From an uncultured Bacteroidales bacterium (GTDB taxonomy: Bacteria > Bacteroidota > Bacteroidia > Bacteroidales > Paludibacteraceae): a DNA stretch of 41,654 bases. Under the pieces are notes generated by a model, which had not been told where the DNA came from, did no database searches, and was given only the letters and a program-made list of their open reading frames with translations. The DNA is taken from NCBI GenBank assembly GCA_902799875.1, contig CADCCH010000015.1, positions 1 to 41,654 on the forward strand. Reading direction: 5' to 3'. The position numbers and the translations under genes are program-made. Below are positions 15,945-25,909 of this stretch, piece by piece (within the stretch, counting starts at the first letter, position 1; each line of letters opens with the position of its first letter).

Positions 15945-16953
15945 GGTAATATGCAATTAATTGTTTGATTATTGTATGTAAATCATATTGCGGTTTCCAC
16001 CCCAAATCTTCCACTTTTTGTGTGGACAGATTAAGCTTGGAAGCGGGAGCATAACCCTTATAGGGATCAATATCCAGTTTTACTTCAATTTCCGGCGCAA
16101 AATGGTCACGTATAAACTCTGCCAGATGGCGCGCAGAGATGTATGTCTCTTTATTAGCTACATTATAGGCTTCTCCATTCTTACCTTTTATAAGAATAGA
16201 TAGCAAAGCATTGATACAATCAATGGTATAGCAGTATGGACGGGCAGATTCTCCTGTGGAATGTAAGATAATGTCTTGTTGATTCGCTGCCAGACATGAA
16301 AATTGGTTAATAACACGATTATCTTTCGGATCTATACCGGCGCCGGTAGTTTGTGTTAAACGTGCGATTTTAACAGGAACATTATATTCCTTCGAATAGA
16401 GATGGCATAGGTTCTCTGCTGCGCGCTTCGCGATAGGATAGGAACTACGTACATCTTGGGGATCCCAATATCCTTGCATTTTTTCGGTAACGATTACATC
16501 GTCCAGACCACTTCCATATACTTCCAAGGAAGACAGATATACCATACTTTCGATATTCTGTTGTCGTGCAAATTGCAATATTCGCTCGGTTATGCCATAT
16601 ATGGAATTAACCGTTTCAACAGGATGATTGACAAAGAAACTACTTGCAGTTGGAGCCGCGCAATGAAAGATATAGTCCACTTTCCCTACTTGGCTGAAAT
16701 CAAAAAACTCTAATTCACACTCAATCACCTGTACTCGGTTGTCGACTATACCGAACAATGTGTCAAATTTTTGTTTGTTACGAACAGGAGCAATTATATG
16801 TATCCGCTCGTTTAGCGCGCATAAACAACGAATGATGGTAGAACCGATCAAACCGGTAGCTCCGGTAATTAATATATATTTATTGCGCAACGCCTCCCGA
16901 AAAGGAGTAGAATTTACGAAAGTCTGTATGTCGTTCAATAAAGTACTACTCAT
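15931..16953 (-). CDS. NAD-dependent epimerase/dehydratase (extended SDR)
   Basis: 340 residues counted from MSSTLLND. The frame is open to an ATG at 16983, but that start overlaps the cytidylyltransferase by 29 bp, while 16953 leaves 1 bp. The Rossmann motif ITGATGLIGS is at about residues 28-37, and the catalytic S-Y-x3-K is seen as SSYPIAKRAAENL. It acts on a nucleotide sugar or, given its neighbours, possibly on a CDP-linked or phosphorylated alcohol precursor. It sits between the two IspD/TarI-like genes and licD, which suggests one pathway branch. Confidence 0.85.
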   Translation of the reverse strand: MSSTLLNDIQTFVNSTPFREALRNKYILITGATGLIGSTIIRCLCALNERIHIIAPVRNKQKFDTLFGIVDNRVQVIECELEFFDFSQVGKVDYIFHCAAPTASSFFVNHPVETVNSIYGITERILQFARQQNIESMVYLSSLEVYGSGLDDVIVTEKMQGYWDPQDVRSSYPIAKRAAENLCHLYSKEYNVPVKIARLTQTTGAGIDPKDNRVINQFSCLAANQQDIILHSTGESARPYCYTIDCINALLSILIKGKNGEAYNVANKETYISARHLAEFIRDHFAPEIEVKLDIDPYKGYAPASKLNLSTQKVEDLGWKPQYDLHTIIKQLIAYYHEIG

Positions 16954-16954
16954 C

Positions 16955-17674
16955 TTAAAAACCGAATATTTGTTGATTTTCATGAACTTCTACCATTGCT
17001 CGGAAGATAAAGAAATCAGTGGGGGTGGTAATCTTGATATTTTCCATGGGTCCAATGATAGTGTGCATCTTAAAGCCGTAATAACTCATCATCGTGCAGG
17101 AATCTATAAAATCATTTTTTCCTGCTGCAATAGCTTGCTTATGAGCCCCGAGAATATCGCGAAGTATAAAACTTTGAGGAGCGCGAGCTATTAATGAGTT
17201 CTTACGCGCGGGAATCTCCAAACTTCCATCAGCTTGCTGAACAATGAATGTTTCCGACGCAGGAATACAGGTGATACAATTGCCATACTGATTCACAGCT
17301 TCAATATTATCCGTAATAGTTCGCTCTGTAATAAGAGGTCGCACACCATCATGAATAAGCACGGCTGTATCCTCTCCATATATTTCGCACGCGCGCGACA
17401 AACCGTTATAAATACTCTCTTGGCCTGTCGTGCCTCCCGGTACGACAGCACTCACTTTAGTAATATGGAATTTCTCTAATTGTTGCTTGAGAAAATCAAT
17501 CCACGATTCCAAACAAACGACTACAATACCATCTATTTGAGGATGATTCTCAAATAACTCAAGTGTGTAAATGATTACGGGTTTGCCATTTAACTCAATG
17601 AATTGTTTCGGACGCGAAACAGTGTTCATTCGGGAACCGGTACCTCCGGCAAATATAACTGCTACATTATTCAT
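16955..17674 (-). CDS. IspD/TarI-like cytidylyltransferase, copy 2
   Basis: 239 residues. Signature IFAGGTGSRMN...RPKQFIELNGKPVIIYTLE at the N-terminus, PGGTTGQESIYNGL in the middle, HDGVRPLI (CTP/metal site), then RAPQSF and NIKITTPTDF at the end. The final motif resembles TarI/Bcs1 ribitol-phosphate cytidylyltransferases as much as IspD. It activates a phosphorylated alcohol with CTP to a CDP derivative. Its start codon shares one base with the stop codon of the other copy. Both copies lie in a glycan cluster, so a role in CDP-alcohol supply for LicD is more likely than isoprenoid synthesis. This is inference. Confidence 0.82.
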   Translation of the reverse strand: MNNVAVIFAGGTGSRMNTVSRPKQFIELNGKPVIIYTLELFENHPQIDGIVVVCLESWIDFLKQQLEKFHITKVSAVVPGGTTGQESIYNGLSRACEIYGEDTAVLIHDGVRPLITERTITDNIEAVNQYGNCITCIPASETFIVQQADGSLEIPARKNSLIARAPQSFILRDILGAHKQAIAAGKNDFIDSCTMMSYYGFKMHTIIGPMENIKITTPTDFFIFRAMVEVHENQQIFGF

Positions 17675-18378
17675 TATAGTGTGTTTTTGTTTTTTAACAA
17701 TAATTCCAGCAAAAGCAAGTCTTCCGGATAGGTCAGTTTGATGTTCGTGTTACTTCCTTCTACTACATATATAGGCTCTTCCGGCACATAATGCAGTACG
17801 GTGCCGCATTCGTCCGTGGTAGAGAAAGTAGGATCTTTGAGCGCGCGCTCGTATGCCAAAGCGATAAGCCCGCGTTTGAAACCCTGAGGCGTTTGGGCGT
17901 TTCTCAGAAAGGCTCTATTGGGAACACTTTCGATACGCTCATCTTTATCAACCATAAGTATTGTGTCTGTTGTCTTGGCAGCAACGGTTACTGCTTTATG
18001 TCGGCTAAGAACCTCAATACAAGCATGAATCATCAGCTCATCTACCATCGGACGAGCTGCATCATGGAAGAGCAGGTTGGTATCATCGTCCGTGTAGGCC
18101 TGGATTGCCGCCAGACTACTTTCGTAACGCTCCATACCTCCACGCAGAATCTTTTTCACTTTATTGTATTGGTTTTTAACTATCAACTTTTCTACATGAG
18201 TGATATAATCCGGCTTGACGACGATACATATTTCGTCTATCTCCATGCATTTCTCGAACACATCAATTGTGTGCTCGATTACCTGCTTACCGGCTACTTC
18301 CAGAAACTGTTTTGGGATTTGATTCCCCAAACGAGAACCACTTCCACCTGCTAATATGACAGCAATATTCTTTGCCAT
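17674..18378 (-). CDS. IspD/TarI-like cytidylyltransferase, copy 1
   Basis: 234 residues counted from MAKNIAVILAGGSGSRLG; the frame runs 100 codons further up through the WbsX-like gene, which I reject. Motifs: GGSGSRLGNQIPKQFLEVAGK, GG.ERYESSLAAI, HDAARPMV, RNAQTPQGFK and NIKLTYPEDLLL. All residues expected for CTP binding are present. It is clearly diverged from copy 2 (HDAARP against HDGVRP, and NIKLTYPEDL against NIKITTPTDF), so the pair is not a recent duplication. Two such enzymes could serve two CDP-alcohols, or one may have taken another role. Candidate products are CDP-ribitol-like compounds, or CDP-methylerythritol if this copy also serves as the genome's IspD. Confidence 0.83.
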   Translation of the reverse strand: MAKNIAVILAGGSGSRLGNQIPKQFLEVAGKQVIEHTIDVFEKCMEIDEICIVVKPDYITHVEKLIVKNQYNKVKKILRGGMERYESSLAAIQAYTDDDTNLLFHDAARPMVDELMIHACIEVLSRHKAVTVAAKTTDTILMVDKDERIESVPNRAFLRNAQTPQGFKRGLIALAYERALKDPTFSTTDECGTVLHYVPEEPIYVVEGSNTNIKLTYPEDLLLLELLLKNKNTL

Positions 18379-18385
18379 TATTTTT

Positions 18386-19498
18386 TTAAATGCCGTACTC
18401 TTTGCGAGCTTCTTGCAGAGCTTCCAAATATCCTCTTCCTTCTTTTCTATCCGGCTCCAAATAATTGCCTTCTCCCCATTCGTTCCAAGACTTAATAAAA
18501 ACCAACTTATTTTGCTTGTTTTTGATAAGAGAGAAAACCATTCGCATGTGTTCCTTGAATAACTTTGGTGTGCAGTGTAGCCATATGTAACCATAACTTC
18601 CTCGTCTTGGAGAAGGATCCCAATTCGGTAAAGCAACAGGAATAATGTCCTCCTGAGGTGTTTCTTGATCGTCAACAAGTTCCTTGATTATATCTTTGTA
18701 TTTAGCTATATACGGCCACTTGAAAACATAACGGAGTCCTGCGTTAATGTAGCGTTTTACTTGTGAATGATTATGCGCCTTAGCGTACATGCGACAAGAA
18801 ATTATCGATTCGAATCCCATTGCTTTAATATCGTTATATTCGAATTTCGAATCTTCGGTGTATCCTAAGAAATCTATGCCGTTTAACCCTTCCTTTTTAG
18901 CTAACTCGTTCCAGATGCTATAGAACAGTTTCATCGTTGTTACATGTAAGGGTTTGTATATAGCGAACATGGGGCATCCGTCCCGTTTTATATAACGCTC
19001 GTCTTTAAAGTAAGGGAGAACTTCATAGAAATAGGCTTTTATATCTTCTTCGTCACCATATTCTTGTTTGGCGAGCATTTTAGAGGTATATTTGTCATGA
19101 GAATTCCAACTTTTTGCTTCCCAGTTATGATTAGCCCAACATAGCATATACGGGAAATCAGGTTTACCGCTCTCCAATACCTCTTTTAGGGGCCTGTCCA
19201 TCAATGTTAAATTCTTATTCAGGCGGTAATAGTAATAGCAAAAACCATCTACTCCGTACTCCTTGGCCAAATCAGCCTGAGCTTGACGGGTTTCTGCTAA
19301 TCGCAAATCGTAAAAACCTAATTCTCCCGGCAATTTTGGTTGTTCGTGCCCTGGGAATAATTTGCGTGCACGTGCTACACTAATCCATTCGGTGTAGCCT
19401 TTTCCCCACCATTCATCATTTTCTTTAAAAGGATGAAACTGAGGCAAATATAATGCAATAACAGTCGCTTTTTCTTGATGTTTGGAATCGATATTCAT
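18386..19498 (-). CDS. WbsX-like glycan synthesis protein (GH99-like fold)
   Basis: 370 residues. The opening ALYLPQFHPFKENDEWWGKGYTEW, the middle FCYYYYRLNKN and FPYMLCWANHNWEAKSW, and the end FIKSWNEWGEGNYLEPD are characteristic of the WbsX family found in O-antigen and rhamnan clusters. The family fold resembles glycoside hydrolase family 99, but members are annotated as glycosyltransferases; the reaction is not settled. No signal peptide is present, so it acts in the cytoplasm. It lies 7 bp before the first cytidylyltransferase gene. Confidence 0.85.
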   Translation of the reverse strand: MNIDSKHQEKATVIALYLPQFHPFKENDEWWGKGYTEWISVARARKLFPGHEQPKLPGELGFYDLRLAETRQAQADLAKEYGVDGFCYYYYRLNKNLTLMDRPLKEVLESGKPDFPYMLCWANHNWEAKSWNSHDKYTSKMLAKQEYGDEEDIKAYFYEVLPYFKDERYIKRDGCPMFAIYKPLHVTTMKLFYSIWNELAKKEGLNGIDFLGYTEDSKFEYNDIKAMGFESIISCRMYAKAHNHSQVKRYINAGLRYVFKWPYIAKYKDIIKELVDDQETPQEDIIPVALPNWDPSPRRGSYGYIWLHCTPKLFKEHMRMVFSLIKNKQNKLVFIKSWNEWGEGNYLEPDRKEGRGYLEALQEARKEYGI

Positions 19499-19509
19499 AA
19501 TTATGTGTG

Positions 19510-20091
19510 TTATTTGTCAATTGTTATATGTTTAATAATTTTGGCCGGAACTCCGGCTGCTAAACTATAGGCTGGAATATCATGAGTCACAACGCTATTG
19601 GCTGCAATAATAGCCCCTTTTCCAATGTGAACCCCTGGCATGACAGAAGCCTTTTCTCCTATCCAAACATTATCGTCTATAATAACAGCTCCCTTACTAT
19701 AAAGAGGTCTTTGGAGAGGTGCTATAACCAATTGCTCTGCTTTGAATTCACCATGTGCATTATCGGTAATCAATACTTTCGGACCTGTCAGCACATTGTT
19801 GCCGATAACAATTCGGTTAATGGCGGTAATATGCGATTGTTGTCCGATATTACAATTGTTTCCAATTCGAATTTCAGGTGTAAAATGCTGTTCATTATAG
19901 CAATCCCATGCAGTCAGTCGGCTGTAGCTTCCCAGTACAAAATCATCACCGATACTTATATACTGTTCGCCCATATACACGGAGTCTCTCCCAAGGAATG
20001 AATGCCTACCAAAAGACTTGAACATGCGTTTCCTTATGGCAGTGCACCCATGCACTTTCAAACGCTCCCAATAATATAGTATTTTATTCAT
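19510..20091 (-). CDS. Left-handed beta-helix (hexapeptide) acyltransferase
   Basis: 193 residues with about five rungs of hexapeptide repeat (for example [31 protein letters not shown] and [33 protein letters not shown]). It ends in the family-typical [12 protein letters not shown]. The likely catalytic His is in ITDNAHGEF (about residue 110). These are CoA-dependent O- or N-acetyltransferases of the WcaF/CysE/NodL kind and would acetylate a sugar of the repeat. The start overlaps the 3' end of wzy by 8 bp. Confidence 0.87.
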   Translation of the reverse strand: MNKILYYWERLKVHGCTAIRKRMFKSFGRHSFLGRDSVYMGEQYISIGDDFVLGSYSRLTAWDCYNEQHFTPEIRIGNNCNIGQQSHITAINRIVIGNNVLTGPKVLITDNAHGEFKAEQLVIAPLQRPLYSKGAVIIDDNVWIGEKASVMPGVHIGKGAIIAANSVVTHDIPAYSLAAGVPAKIIKHITIDK

Positions 20092-21319
20092 TGTTCACTA
20101 TTTTTTTGTCTGGTAATTCTTCTTGTTTATCCTTTGCAAATTGCATATAATAGGCAATAATGGTAATGAAGAAGAAACAGATGATATTATACGTTTCAAA
20201 TAAGGACATAAGTAATAAGACAGCTAGACATACTGCTGTAAGTGCACCGATGAAGTTGTTGCACTGTTTGGAGGTCTTAAAAAGTTTAATAAACAAACCC
20301 ATTAACAAGCTAAGAGACACAAGTCCTCCTTCCAATAATACCATCAGCCATATATTGTGGGGACCACTTCCTCCTATTTCTTTAACCATCCATTCTACAT
20401 TTTGTGCTCCGTATCCTATAATTGGGCTGGCCATGATTAATTTAACAGCATTGCGCCATAAATAAATACGAGATGAAAATGTGATATTCTTATGAAGGAC
20501 ATTCACTACGAAATCAGCCAATATAGGCCAATTAGCCAAAGTCTTTCCTTGCCAAATAATGATGATAAAGAATAGGATATATAGCGCGAAAAATATCCCT
20601 ATCCATCTAAATGGATTTTTTATGCGTTTGTACATTAGCAAATAGGCGCAAATAATCAATATACCAACGGTAGAAGTCATGGAGCCCATAGCGGTGACTA
20701 CACATATATTACAAATCATCAGCCAATTTAGATTTCTTTTGCCTGTACCGGTCTTTAGTGTATAGATTCCCCATACCAGTAATGAAATAAGTCCCACTAT
20801 TCCGGTTTGATTGTAGTTGCCGAACAGGTAACGGGCGTTGTCTCCGGTTCCAAGCCATTCTTCTTCCATCCATAATCCATGTGGAAACAATATGAATAAT
20901 ATAGTGTTTAGATAAACAAGGAATGAGAATAACACACCGATATGGTATAAATGTCTTGTGAAATCATGATTCCAATATAATTTGGCAATCAATAATATAT
21001 TCCATATTGTTATCCAATAATAAATCTGTGTGAATTGCCGAATAGGTACTTGTATAAATGTATTGATAATCAAAAAAATCCACCATGCATGAATGGAATA
21101 TATAAAAAACTTATTCTCAAGGGTAATTCGAAGTCCGTTTTTAACCTGTAATGCGCCCCAAATTAACACGCATATCATTTGTAAAAAGCGAGTGACGTAA
21201 TATGCTAAATCTGTTTTGGGATAAGCAATAATAAGGGGACACACAAGAAGTGCGTATAGTCCCAATAGCCCTATTGAGAACGACGAGTTAGTTGTGTTTA
21301 ATTCTTCTGACGATTTCAT
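20084..21319 (-). CDS. O-antigen/capsule polymerase (Wzy/WaaL-like)
   Basis: About 411 residues with some ten to twelve hydrophobic segments across its length. It carries the Wzy_C-type periplasmic loop sequence [33 protein letters not shown] at about residues 300-335, where the HN pair is typical of polymerases and ligases. It joins repeat units on the periplasmic side. An earlier ATG at 21337 is possible; I use 21319, which shortens the overlap with wzx to 32 bp. It stands beside wzx as expected for a Wzx/Wzy pathway. A ligase cannot be fully excluded on sequence alone. Confidence 0.82.
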   Translation of the reverse strand: MKSSEELNTTNSSFSIGLLGLYALLVCPLIIAYPKTDLAYYVTRFLQMICVLIWGALQVKNGLRITLENKFFIYSIHAWWIFLIINTFIQVPIRQFTQIYYWITIWNILLIAKLYWNHDFTRHLYHIGVLFSFLVYLNTILFILFPHGLWMEEEWLGTGDNARYLFGNYNQTGIVGLISLLVWGIYTLKTGTGKRNLNWLMICNICVVTAMGSMTSTVGILIICAYLLMYKRIKNPFRWIGIFFALYILFFIIIIWQGKTLANWPILADFVVNVLHKNITFSSRIYLWRNAVKLIMASPIIGYGAQNVEWMVKEIGGSGPHNIWLMVLLEGGLVSLSLLMGLFIKLFKTSKQCNNFIGALTAVCLAVLLLMSLFETYNIICFFFITIIAYYMQFAKDKQEELPDKKIVNNE

Positions 21320-22808
21320 ACATACTTTGTTTTTCATTCATCTGCAGTGAGGTGAACCATATTGCTACACTTCCGCCTATCATGGACAAAAGGAGTGTGA
21401 TTATCAACCTGTATGGTGTTTCAAAATATTGGGTACACCAATAACTGATACAGCACATAGTTATAAATGGGACAATGACCTTATAGCAAACATTTTTAAC
21501 AAATAGCAGGATATTAATATTTGCTTGATACTTCATCAAGACTAATCGAAGGAAAGAGCCTAATAATTCCATACCTACATAACACCATAACGACGTGGTA
21601 ACAGGTATTCCTGCTTCAAGACAAATCCATATGCCAATTAAAGTCAACAATTTAGAGCTATAAAACCATAATGTATATACCTTGATTTTACCAATAGCTT
21701 GATTGGCGGAGGTTAATCCGATGGTTAATTGATCAAATATTGCTGCCAATAACATCAGTTGACAAAACTTAACGGTATAAACAGGCACCTCTGTAAGCCA
21801 TAAACGTAGGATTGTTTCCATCTCAAAGATTAGCGGAATGGAGATCATGGACAGCAGTAAAAAAGCGTACTTGCTTTCATATTCAGCCAATCGTATCATC
21901 CGCTCTCTGTCCCCCTGACCTTCAGCACGCATAATTTGTGGATTGATGGCATTAATGATAGAAGCAGAGATAAACGCCACTGCTCCGGATACCTGTTGGG
22001 CGATACCGTACGCGGCATTGCCAATAGCTCCGCAGAACAGATTGATAAGCACTGCTATTCCTTGGTTGCGGGCAATCACACAGCCGGAAGAATACACTGT
22101 CCAGCCTGCAAAACCGCTTAGTTCTTTGATAAAGGAGAGATCGTACTCACGCCACGAAGGAAGATGACACTCCTCAAAATGGCGCAATGCGTAAACAGCA
22201 AATGCCAATAAGTTAAACAATGAGATACCGATTAGCAGGATAGAGTAGGTGATTAATTTGTCATAAGAAATGACATATGCCAAAAAGACAGCAATCAATA
22301 GTTTTAACACGCCATCCAATACATCAATGATTGAAATATATACAATATTCTCTCTCGCAATGAATAATGCCCGGAAAGGTGCCGTGATAAAGGTCAGCAT
22401 GAGCATGATTGTCGCAGACATGTATACGAACATCGCAGCGCACTCTCTACCATCATCTATTTGAAGCAATCCATATATAATCGGATAGGCTATCGCTCCC
22501 AATATAACGAAGACGCCCGTACCTATCAACACATGTAATAACAGACTATTACCAAAAATGCGCGAAACCAAAGACATGTCCCCTTTACCATGGTAGAAAG
22601 AAAGATACCTCTGTGTGGTGGTAACTAAAGCGTTCGTCATAAATGACAACATTGTCACTACCCCTGCAACCACGCTGTAAATACCGAAATCAGTTTGACC
22701 CAACGCTGCAAGTATCAGACGCGTCGAATACAGCGACAGACCCACGTTGATGATTGTACGTGTGTACTGCGCTATCGTGTTGACTACTATGCGTTGGGAT
22801 GAATTCAT
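21288..22808 (-). CDS. Wzx-type lipid-linked oligosaccharide flippase
   Basis: 506 residues of the polysaccharide-transporter (MATE-like) family with about 12-14 hydrophobic helices. The opening RIVVNTIAQYTRTIINVGLSLYSTRLILAALGQTDFGIYSVVAGV is characteristic. A further family-like stretch is AGWTVYSSGCVIARNQGIAVLINLFCGAIGNAAYGIAQQV. It moves the undecaprenyl-linked repeat across the inner membrane. It shares one base with the stop codon of ugd upstream and overlaps wzy downstream, so the three are coupled. Confidence 0.88.
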   Translation of the reverse strand: MNSSQRIVVNTIAQYTRTIINVGLSLYSTRLILAALGQTDFGIYSVVAGVVTMLSFMTNALVTTTQRYLSFYHGKGDMSLVSRIFGNSLLLHVLIGTGVFVILGAIAYPIIYGLLQIDDGRECAAMFVYMSATIMLMLTFITAPFRALFIARENIVYISIIDVLDGVLKLLIAVFLAYVISYDKLITYSILLIGISLFNLLAFAVYALRHFEECHLPSWREYDLSFIKELSGFAGWTVYSSGCVIARNQGIAVLINLFCGAIGNAAYGIAQQVSGAVAFISASIINAINPQIMRAEGQGDRERMIRLAEYESKYAFLLLSMISIPLIFEMETILRLWLTEVPVYTVKFCQLMLLAAIFDQLTIGLTSANQAIGKIKVYTLWFYSSKLLTLIGIWICLEAGIPVTTSLWCYVGMELLGSFLRLVLMKYQANINILLFVKNVCYKVIVPFITMCCISYWCTQYFETPYRLIITLLLSMIGGSVAIWFTSLQMNEKQSMYEIVRRIKHN

Positions 22809-24049
22809 TAGTCTCTTCTAAAAATATCGCGTGTATAAACTTTCTCCTTTACATCATCTAACACTGCGTCATACCGGTTGGCGATGATAGCCTGGCTGCG
22901 AAGTTTAAATTGGTTTAAATCATTCACTACTTCGCTACCGAAGAACGTCGAACCATTCTCCAGGGTCGGCTCGTAGATAATTACTTGTGCACCTTTCGCT
23001 TTCACGCGTTTCATGATGCCTTGGATGGATGACTGACGGAAATTATCGCTGTTCGATTTCATCGTCAGACGATAGACGCCGATAGTGCAGTTCTTCTCCC
23101 GGTTGGCATCAAAATCACCACGGTGGTAGTAGTCGTAATATCCTGCTTTTGCCAATACACGATCGGCAATGAAATCCTTACGAGTACGATTCGACTCTAC
23201 AATGGCCTCAATCAAGTTCTCCGGTACATCTTGATAGTTCGCCAGCAGTTGCTTGGTGTCCTTCGGCAGACAATAACCGCCGTAACCGAAAGAGGGGTTG
23301 TTATAGTGCGTACCGATACGCGGATCCAGACACACGCCATCTATAATAGACTGCGTGTCAAGTCCCTTCATCTCCGCGTAGGTGTCCAACTCGTTGAAAT
23401 AACTCACGCGAAGAGCCAGATACGTGTTGGCGAACAATTTTACCGCTTCCGCTTCCGTCAGACCCATGATGCGCACCTCGATATCTTCTTTGATGGCACC
23501 TTCTTTGAGCAGGGCGGCAAAACCTTCAGCCGCTTTGAGCAAACGTGCATTCTCTTTGATGGTTCCTACAATGATACGACTCGGGTACAAGTTATCGTAC
23601 AGCGCTTTGCTCTCACGCAGGAACTCCGGAGAGAAGAGAATATTGTCGCAGTGATATTTTTCCCGTACGGACTCTGTGTATCCTACTGGAATGGTCGATT
23701 TAATGACCATAATCGCCTTCGGATTGACACGCAGTACGGTCTCAATCACATTCTCCACCGCCGAGGTGTCAAAATAGTTGAGTCGGCTGTCGTAATTCGT
23801 CGGTGCTGCTATTACAACATACTCTGCATCCTTGTATGCCGAGTCGGCATCCAGCGTCGCCGAGAGGTTTAACTCTTTCTCCGCGAGGTACTTCATGATG
23901 TACTCATCCTGAATGGGAGACTTACGATTGTTGATCATCGCTACCTTTTCCGGTACGATATCAACTGCCATCACTTCGTTGTGCTGGGCGAGTAGGGTAG
24001 CAATGCTCAATCCCACATACCCTGTTCCTGCAACTGCAATTTTCATCAT
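22808..24049 (-). CDS. ugd: UDP-glucose 6-dehydrogenase
   Basis: 413 residues, very close to the E. coli Ugd type. Signatures: [12 protein letters not shown] (NAD site), [37 protein letters not shown], and the catalytic cysteine in [20 protein letters not shown] (about residue 260). The C-terminal half is complete, ending [10 protein letters not shown]. It oxidises UDP-glucose to UDP-glucuronate, a uronic acid donor for acidic capsules. The start has two consecutive ATG codons; either could be used. Base composition is richer in G/C than that of the flanking wzx and GT2 genes. Confidence 0.93.
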   Translation of the reverse strand: MMKIAVAGTGYVGLSIATLLAQHNEVMAVDIVPEKVAMINNRKSPIQDEYIMKYLAEKELNLSATLDADSAYKDAEYVVIAAPTNYDSRLNYFDTSAVENVIETVLRVNPKAIMVIKSTIPVGYTESVREKYHCDNILFSPEFLRESKALYDNLYPSRIIVGTIKENARLLKAAEGFAALLKEGAIKEDIEVRIMGLTEAEAVKLFANTYLALRVSYFNELDTYAEMKGLDTQSIIDGVCLDPRIGTHYNNPSFGYGGYCLPKDTKQLLANYQDVPENLIEAIVESNRTRKDFIADRVLAKAGYYDYYHRGDFDANREKNCTIGVYRLTMKSNSDNFRQSSIQGIMKRVKAKGAQVIIYEPTLENGSTFFGSEVVNDLNQFKLRSQAIIANRYDAVLDDVKEKVYTRDIFRRD

Positions 24050-24059
24050 TTAATTTCCC

Positions 24060-25076
24060 TCATTCTAATAATTGTTTGCGCTTGGATGCCATTTGGCGTT
24101 TCCAAATAACTTTAAGTCTGATAACATCCTGTCTATATGGAAAGAAAAATAGCCCCCACAACTTTTCAATTTTTGTAACTTGATATAAACGCGTTATGCT
24201 ACGAAATAGAGAGTGCTGTTTTATCCATGGTAATTGCATTAACGCAGGATATGCTTTGGGATTGATGCCGATTTTTCTTATTACTAGCGCATAATACACA
24301 GCTAATTGTTGGTCGTATTTTGTCCCATATTTTTGCTCAATAGAATTGGCTACTTTTTCCATCAAATACACATGACTTGGCCATTTATCTTTAGACATGA
24401 TGGTAGAAGCTACTCCATCGTTACCTATGTGGTAGAAATAATCCGCTTTCGCCTCGGTTGCATAATCGTATTTCATGCCACTTAATATCAACTGAAAAGA
24501 CAAATCGGAGTCCTGCATTGTGATTACTTTCTCGTCACATATTAAATGGTATTTCTGCATAGCACGTACTCTATATGTATTCGTTGAGATAGCCATCTGA
24601 AGGGCCATGTAAAGCATGGCTACTAGATCGTCATCAAACGATTTTATTCCATATACATAACCATCTGTTTCCTGTAAGTCTTTTCTGTAAGACAACATGG
24701 GAAAAATGCCACAATCTAATTCCGGATGCAGCTCCATATATCTCACTCGTTGCTCAAAACAATATGGGGCAACGAAATCATCAGCATCAAAGAAACATAC
24801 TAATTCGGCATTACTTGCCTGCTCAAGGCCAATATTGCGGCAAGTTTGTCCGCCTTTAGGCTCTCTGTCTCGGCAGATATAATGTATCCTGCTATCCTTG
24901 GCTTGATATGATAGAATTACCTTTGCCGTATTGTCTGTTGAGCAATCATCAACACAGAAAACTTGCCAATCTTGAAACGATTGCGCAACTAAACTGTCTA
25001 ACATTCGAGGCAATAACTTTTCCTCATTCCAGCACGGAATGATTGCAGCTATTTTACATGAATCACGATGGGGCAT
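24060..25076 (-). CDS. Glycosyltransferase family 2
   Basis: 338 residues. GT-A motifs: AAIIPCWNEEKLLPRMLDSLVAQSFQDWQVFCVDDCSTDNT at the N-terminus and CFFDADDFVAPYCF (DxD site, about residue 96), then a longer C-terminal part with no membrane helices. It would add a sugar to the growing repeat. It lies 10 bp upstream of ugd and 34 bp downstream of the short dehydrogenase gene. Confidence 0.88.
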   Translation of the reverse strand: MPHRDSCKIAAIIPCWNEEKLLPRMLDSLVAQSFQDWQVFCVDDCSTDNTAKVILSYQAKDSRIHYICRDREPKGGQTCRNIGLEQASNAELVCFFDADDFVAPYCFEQRVRYMELHPELDCGIFPMLSYRKDLQETDGYVYGIKSFDDDLVAMLYMALQMAISTNTYRVRAMQKYHLICDEKVITMQDSDLSFQLILSGMKYDYATEAKADYFYHIGNDGVASTIMSKDKWPSHVYLMEKVANSIEQKYGTKYDQQLAVYYALVIRKIGINPKAYPALMQLPWIKQHSLFRSITRLYQVTKIEKLWGLFFFPYRQDVIRLKVIWKRQMASKRKQLLE

Positions 25077-25110
25077 TAGAATCTTGTATTTGTTTTAAAG
25101 CATTCGAGCT

Positions 25111-25866
25111 TTAAATGTGTTCTTCTACACCACGGAAGTGAACATTTAACTCATGCAAATGTTCCAAAAGCGTTCCCAGCGATGTTCCTTTGGTCATTTC
25201 GGCAAACGCATTCACATCTTTCGGGAAACATTTGCCTCCGTAACCGAACTTACCGTCCGGACCCGGAACATAGGTGTGCGTGTCGTTAATATAACCGGAC
25301 AGCAGTACACCGGTGTGTACCTTACGCCAATCCGCCCCCATCTTCTCGCAATACTCGCGGCAGGCATTGAAATACGTCACTTTGTAGGCGCCGAACACAT
25401 TGTGCATGTACTTGGTTAACTCGGCCTCCAGCGGACTCATTACGGTGAATTTCTTTCCTACAAAAATCTTCGTCAGCAGCTCTTGCGCTCCAGTGAAGAC
25501 CATCGTCTGTTTATTGAAGTCCTCAATGAACGTACGCTCTGTTAAAAATTCCGGCATGTAGTACACATTATGTCCGGTCTCCTTGGTCAAACGCTCGCTT
25601 GTACCCGGGAGAATAGTGGTACGAACAAATACCGGCACGTCCGGAAGATTTTTAATTAATTCCGTCATCAGACGCAGATCTTGTGTGCCATCTTCCTCTG
25701 TCGGTACGTGAATCTGCAAGAACGCGATGTCGATGTCGCTCAAATCATCATTGTATCCTTTGTACGGATCGCTAATGAATAACTTGCACTCAGGGTTGTT
25801 GTTCTCCAACCAATTTTTCAGGGCTCCACCCACGAAGCCGCATCCGATAATTCCAACCTTAATCAT
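25111..25866 (-). CDS. Short nucleotide-sugar dehydrogenase-like protein (lacks C-terminal domain)
   Basis: 251 residues, against about 400-440 for complete UDP-glucose/GDP-mannose dehydrogenases. The N-terminal Rossmann motif VGIIGCGFVGGALKNW, the linker ELTKYMHNVFGAYKVTYFN and the catalytic cysteine region KFGYGGKCFPKDVNAF (about residues 209-224) are present. The protein ends about 25 residues later, so the C-terminal UDP-binding domain is missing. No frameshift is seen and the frame is clean, so this is a compact form rather than obvious decay. It is the first gene of the minus-strand cluster, about 37 nt after the predicted transcription start. Function is uncertain. Confidence 0.75.
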   Translation of the reverse strand: MIKVGIIGCGFVGGALKNWLENNNPECKLFISDPYKGYNDDLSDIDIAFLQIHVPTEEDGTQDLRLMTELIKNLPDVPVFVRTTILPGTSERLTKETGHNVYYMPEFLTERTFIEDFNKQTMVFTGAQELLTKIFVGKKFTVMSPLEAELTKYMHNVFGAYKVTYFNACREYCEKMGADWRKVHTGVLLSGYINDTHTYVPGPDGKFGYGGKCFPKDVNAFAEMTKGTSLGTLLEHLHELNVHFRGVEEHI

Positions 25867-25909
25867 AGATATAATTTGTTTTTTTATTATTTTTTTTCAA
25901 AAAAGCGTG

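Noticed and set aside
18379..18678. 100-codon extension of cytidylyltransferase copy 1
   Set aside because: It overlaps the WbsX-like gene in another frame. MAKNIAVILAGG is the normal family start.
23123..23872. 249-codon plus-strand frame opposite ugd
   Set aside because: Shadow of ugd, whose motifs are unmistakable.
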